Source of the DNA: Desulfovibrio sp.
GTDB taxonomy: Bacteria; Desulfobacterota; Desulfovibrionia; Desulfovibrionales; Desulfovibrionaceae
Direction of reading: 5' to 3'
NCBI GenBank assembly: GCA_031275955.1
Contig: JAISNZ010000224.1
Location: 1-20,441, forward strand
DNA length: 20,441 bases
Below, in pieces: positions 19,917 to 20,441 of this stretch (its first letter is position 1; each line of letters starts with the position of its first letter). The notes beneath the pieces were generated by a model, which saw nothing but the letters and a program-made list of their open reading frames with translations, had not been told where the DNA came from and made no database searches. A program made the position numbers and the translations under genes.

Positions 19917-20441
19917 ATGTCCCGCATTCTTCCTCCGCCCCCCGGGGTCTGGCCCTCCTGGGAGGCCCTCATGGCCGAGGCCCTGGCCGAGGCGGTCCGC
20001 GCCGCGGCCAGGGCCGAGACCCCGGTGGGGGCGGTGCTGGTTTCCCCTTCAGGCGCCCTCCTCGGGCGCGGGCACAATGTCCCGGAGCGATCCCACGACC
20101 CGACGGCCCACGCGGAGATCCGGGCCTTGCGCCAGGCCGGGCGCCGCACGGGCAACTACCGTCTGCGCGGGGCCGTCCTGGTTGTGACCCTGGAACCATG
20201 CCTGATGTGCGTGGGGGCCATGATCCAGGCCCGCATCGCCGGCCTGGTTTACGGCGCCGCCGATCCGGCCGCCGGAGCGGCGGACTCCTGCCTGGAGGGC
20301 TTCGCCCAACCCTTTCTGCCGCACCGGATCTGGCATCTGGGGGGCGTTGAGCAAGACCGCTGCTCCGCCCTCCTGCGGGAATTTTTTGTCCGGAGGCGTT
20401 CCTTTGGCGCAAGAGAAGCGGGTTTCAATCCACAGCCGGCT
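19917..20441 (+). CDS. tadA: tRNA adenosine(34) deaminase TadA, 3' end beyond the window
   Basis: An open frame of 175 codons runs to the edge with no stop. It has the zinc-dependent deaminase signature: HAE at 65-67 (zinc ligand His65, catalytic Glu67) and PCLMC at 94-98 (zinc ligands Cys95 and Cys98), plus ETPVGAVLV and GNYRLRGAVLVVTLEPC. TadA converts adenosine to inosine at tRNA wobble position 34. E. coli TadA is 167 residues, so only a few codons should be missing. The ATG at 19917 lacks a close Shine-Dalgarno; an ATG at 19971 has GGGAGG five bases upstream, but starting there would remove part of the first helix. It is 65 bases after modA and may be co-transcribed. The last 20 bases overlap a CRISPR-repeat-like sequence. 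Confidence 0.92.
   Translation, partial: MSRILPPPPGVWPSWEALMAEALAEAVRAAARAETPVGAVLVSPSGALLGRGHNVPERSHDPTAHAEIRALRQAGRRTGNYRLRGAVLVVTLEPCLMCVGAMIQARIAGLVYGAADPAAGAADSCLEGFAQPFLPHRIWHLGGVEQDRCSALLREFFVRRRSFGAREAGFNPQPA
20422..20441. repeat. Possible edge of a CRISPR repeat
   Basis: GTTTCAATCCAC (20422-20433) is the reverse complement of GTGGATTGAAAC, the conserved end of many type I-C CRISPR repeats. It is followed by AGCCGGCT, self-complementary bases in the place where such repeats carry their stem. Only one partial copy is visible, so no array can be claimed. The bases also translate in the tadA frame. Confidence 0.3.

Noticed and set aside
1..20441. tRNA, rRNA, insertion sequence or plasmid features
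   Set aside because: I found no tRNA-like cloverleaf, rRNA sequence, transposase, terminal inverted repeats or replication origin by eye.

Overview
The window is GC-rich DNA that looks like a sulfate-reducing deltaproteobacterium of the Desulfovibrio group. The strongest pointer is a TunR-type regulator (XerC/D-like domain fused to two molbindin/TOBE domains), a family known from these bacteria. Support comes from the separate modA gene and a Feo operon carrying a FeoB-associated Cys-rich protein. Nothing looks like a phage, transposon or integron. The odd length, and genes cut at both edges, suggest a whole contig.

Layout. 1-458 (-): 5' part of an unrecognised gene. 634-2370 (+): a coiled-coil/zinc-ribbon protein, then a degenerate receiver protein with an octapeptide-repeat linker. 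2421-8440 (-): a six-gene metal operon read from right to left: small membrane protein, P1B-type ATPase, HMA-like membrane protein, FeoB-associated Cys-rich protein, feoA, feoB. A promoter whose -35 box is overlapped by a Fur-box-like sequence precedes it. 8568-13763 (-): lon and a soluble hybrid histidine kinase 51 bases downstream. 13941-15233 (-): ftsY. 15352-15756 (-): a Fur-family gene with PerR-like residues. 16084-17601 (-): a membrane-anchored protein of unknown function. 17766-18905 (-): tunR, divergent from modA (19096-19851, +), followed by tadA (19917 to the edge, +).

How the genes relate. Two metal circuits can be read. The first is ferrous iron uptake (FeoAB) co-transcribed with an ATPase module and probably repressed by Fur. 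The second is molybdate/tungstate uptake (ModA) facing its probable regulator TunR. modB and modC are not in the window. The rest is housekeeping (lon, ftsY, tadA), peroxide or iron sensing (perR-like) and signalling.

Most unusual points: a ribosome-binding site and molbindin-like start inside tunR; a coiled-coil insertion of about 170 residues in FeoB; the ATPase/Feo operon; an intrinsic-terminator-like hairpin between the lon promoter and the lon start; a 45-bp hyphenated palindrome at the modA -35; and a 12-base match to the end of type I-C CRISPR repeats at the right edge. The only gene-free stretch over 300 bases is 15757-16083, described in its own entry. The divergent gap 459-633 shows no promoter I would defend.
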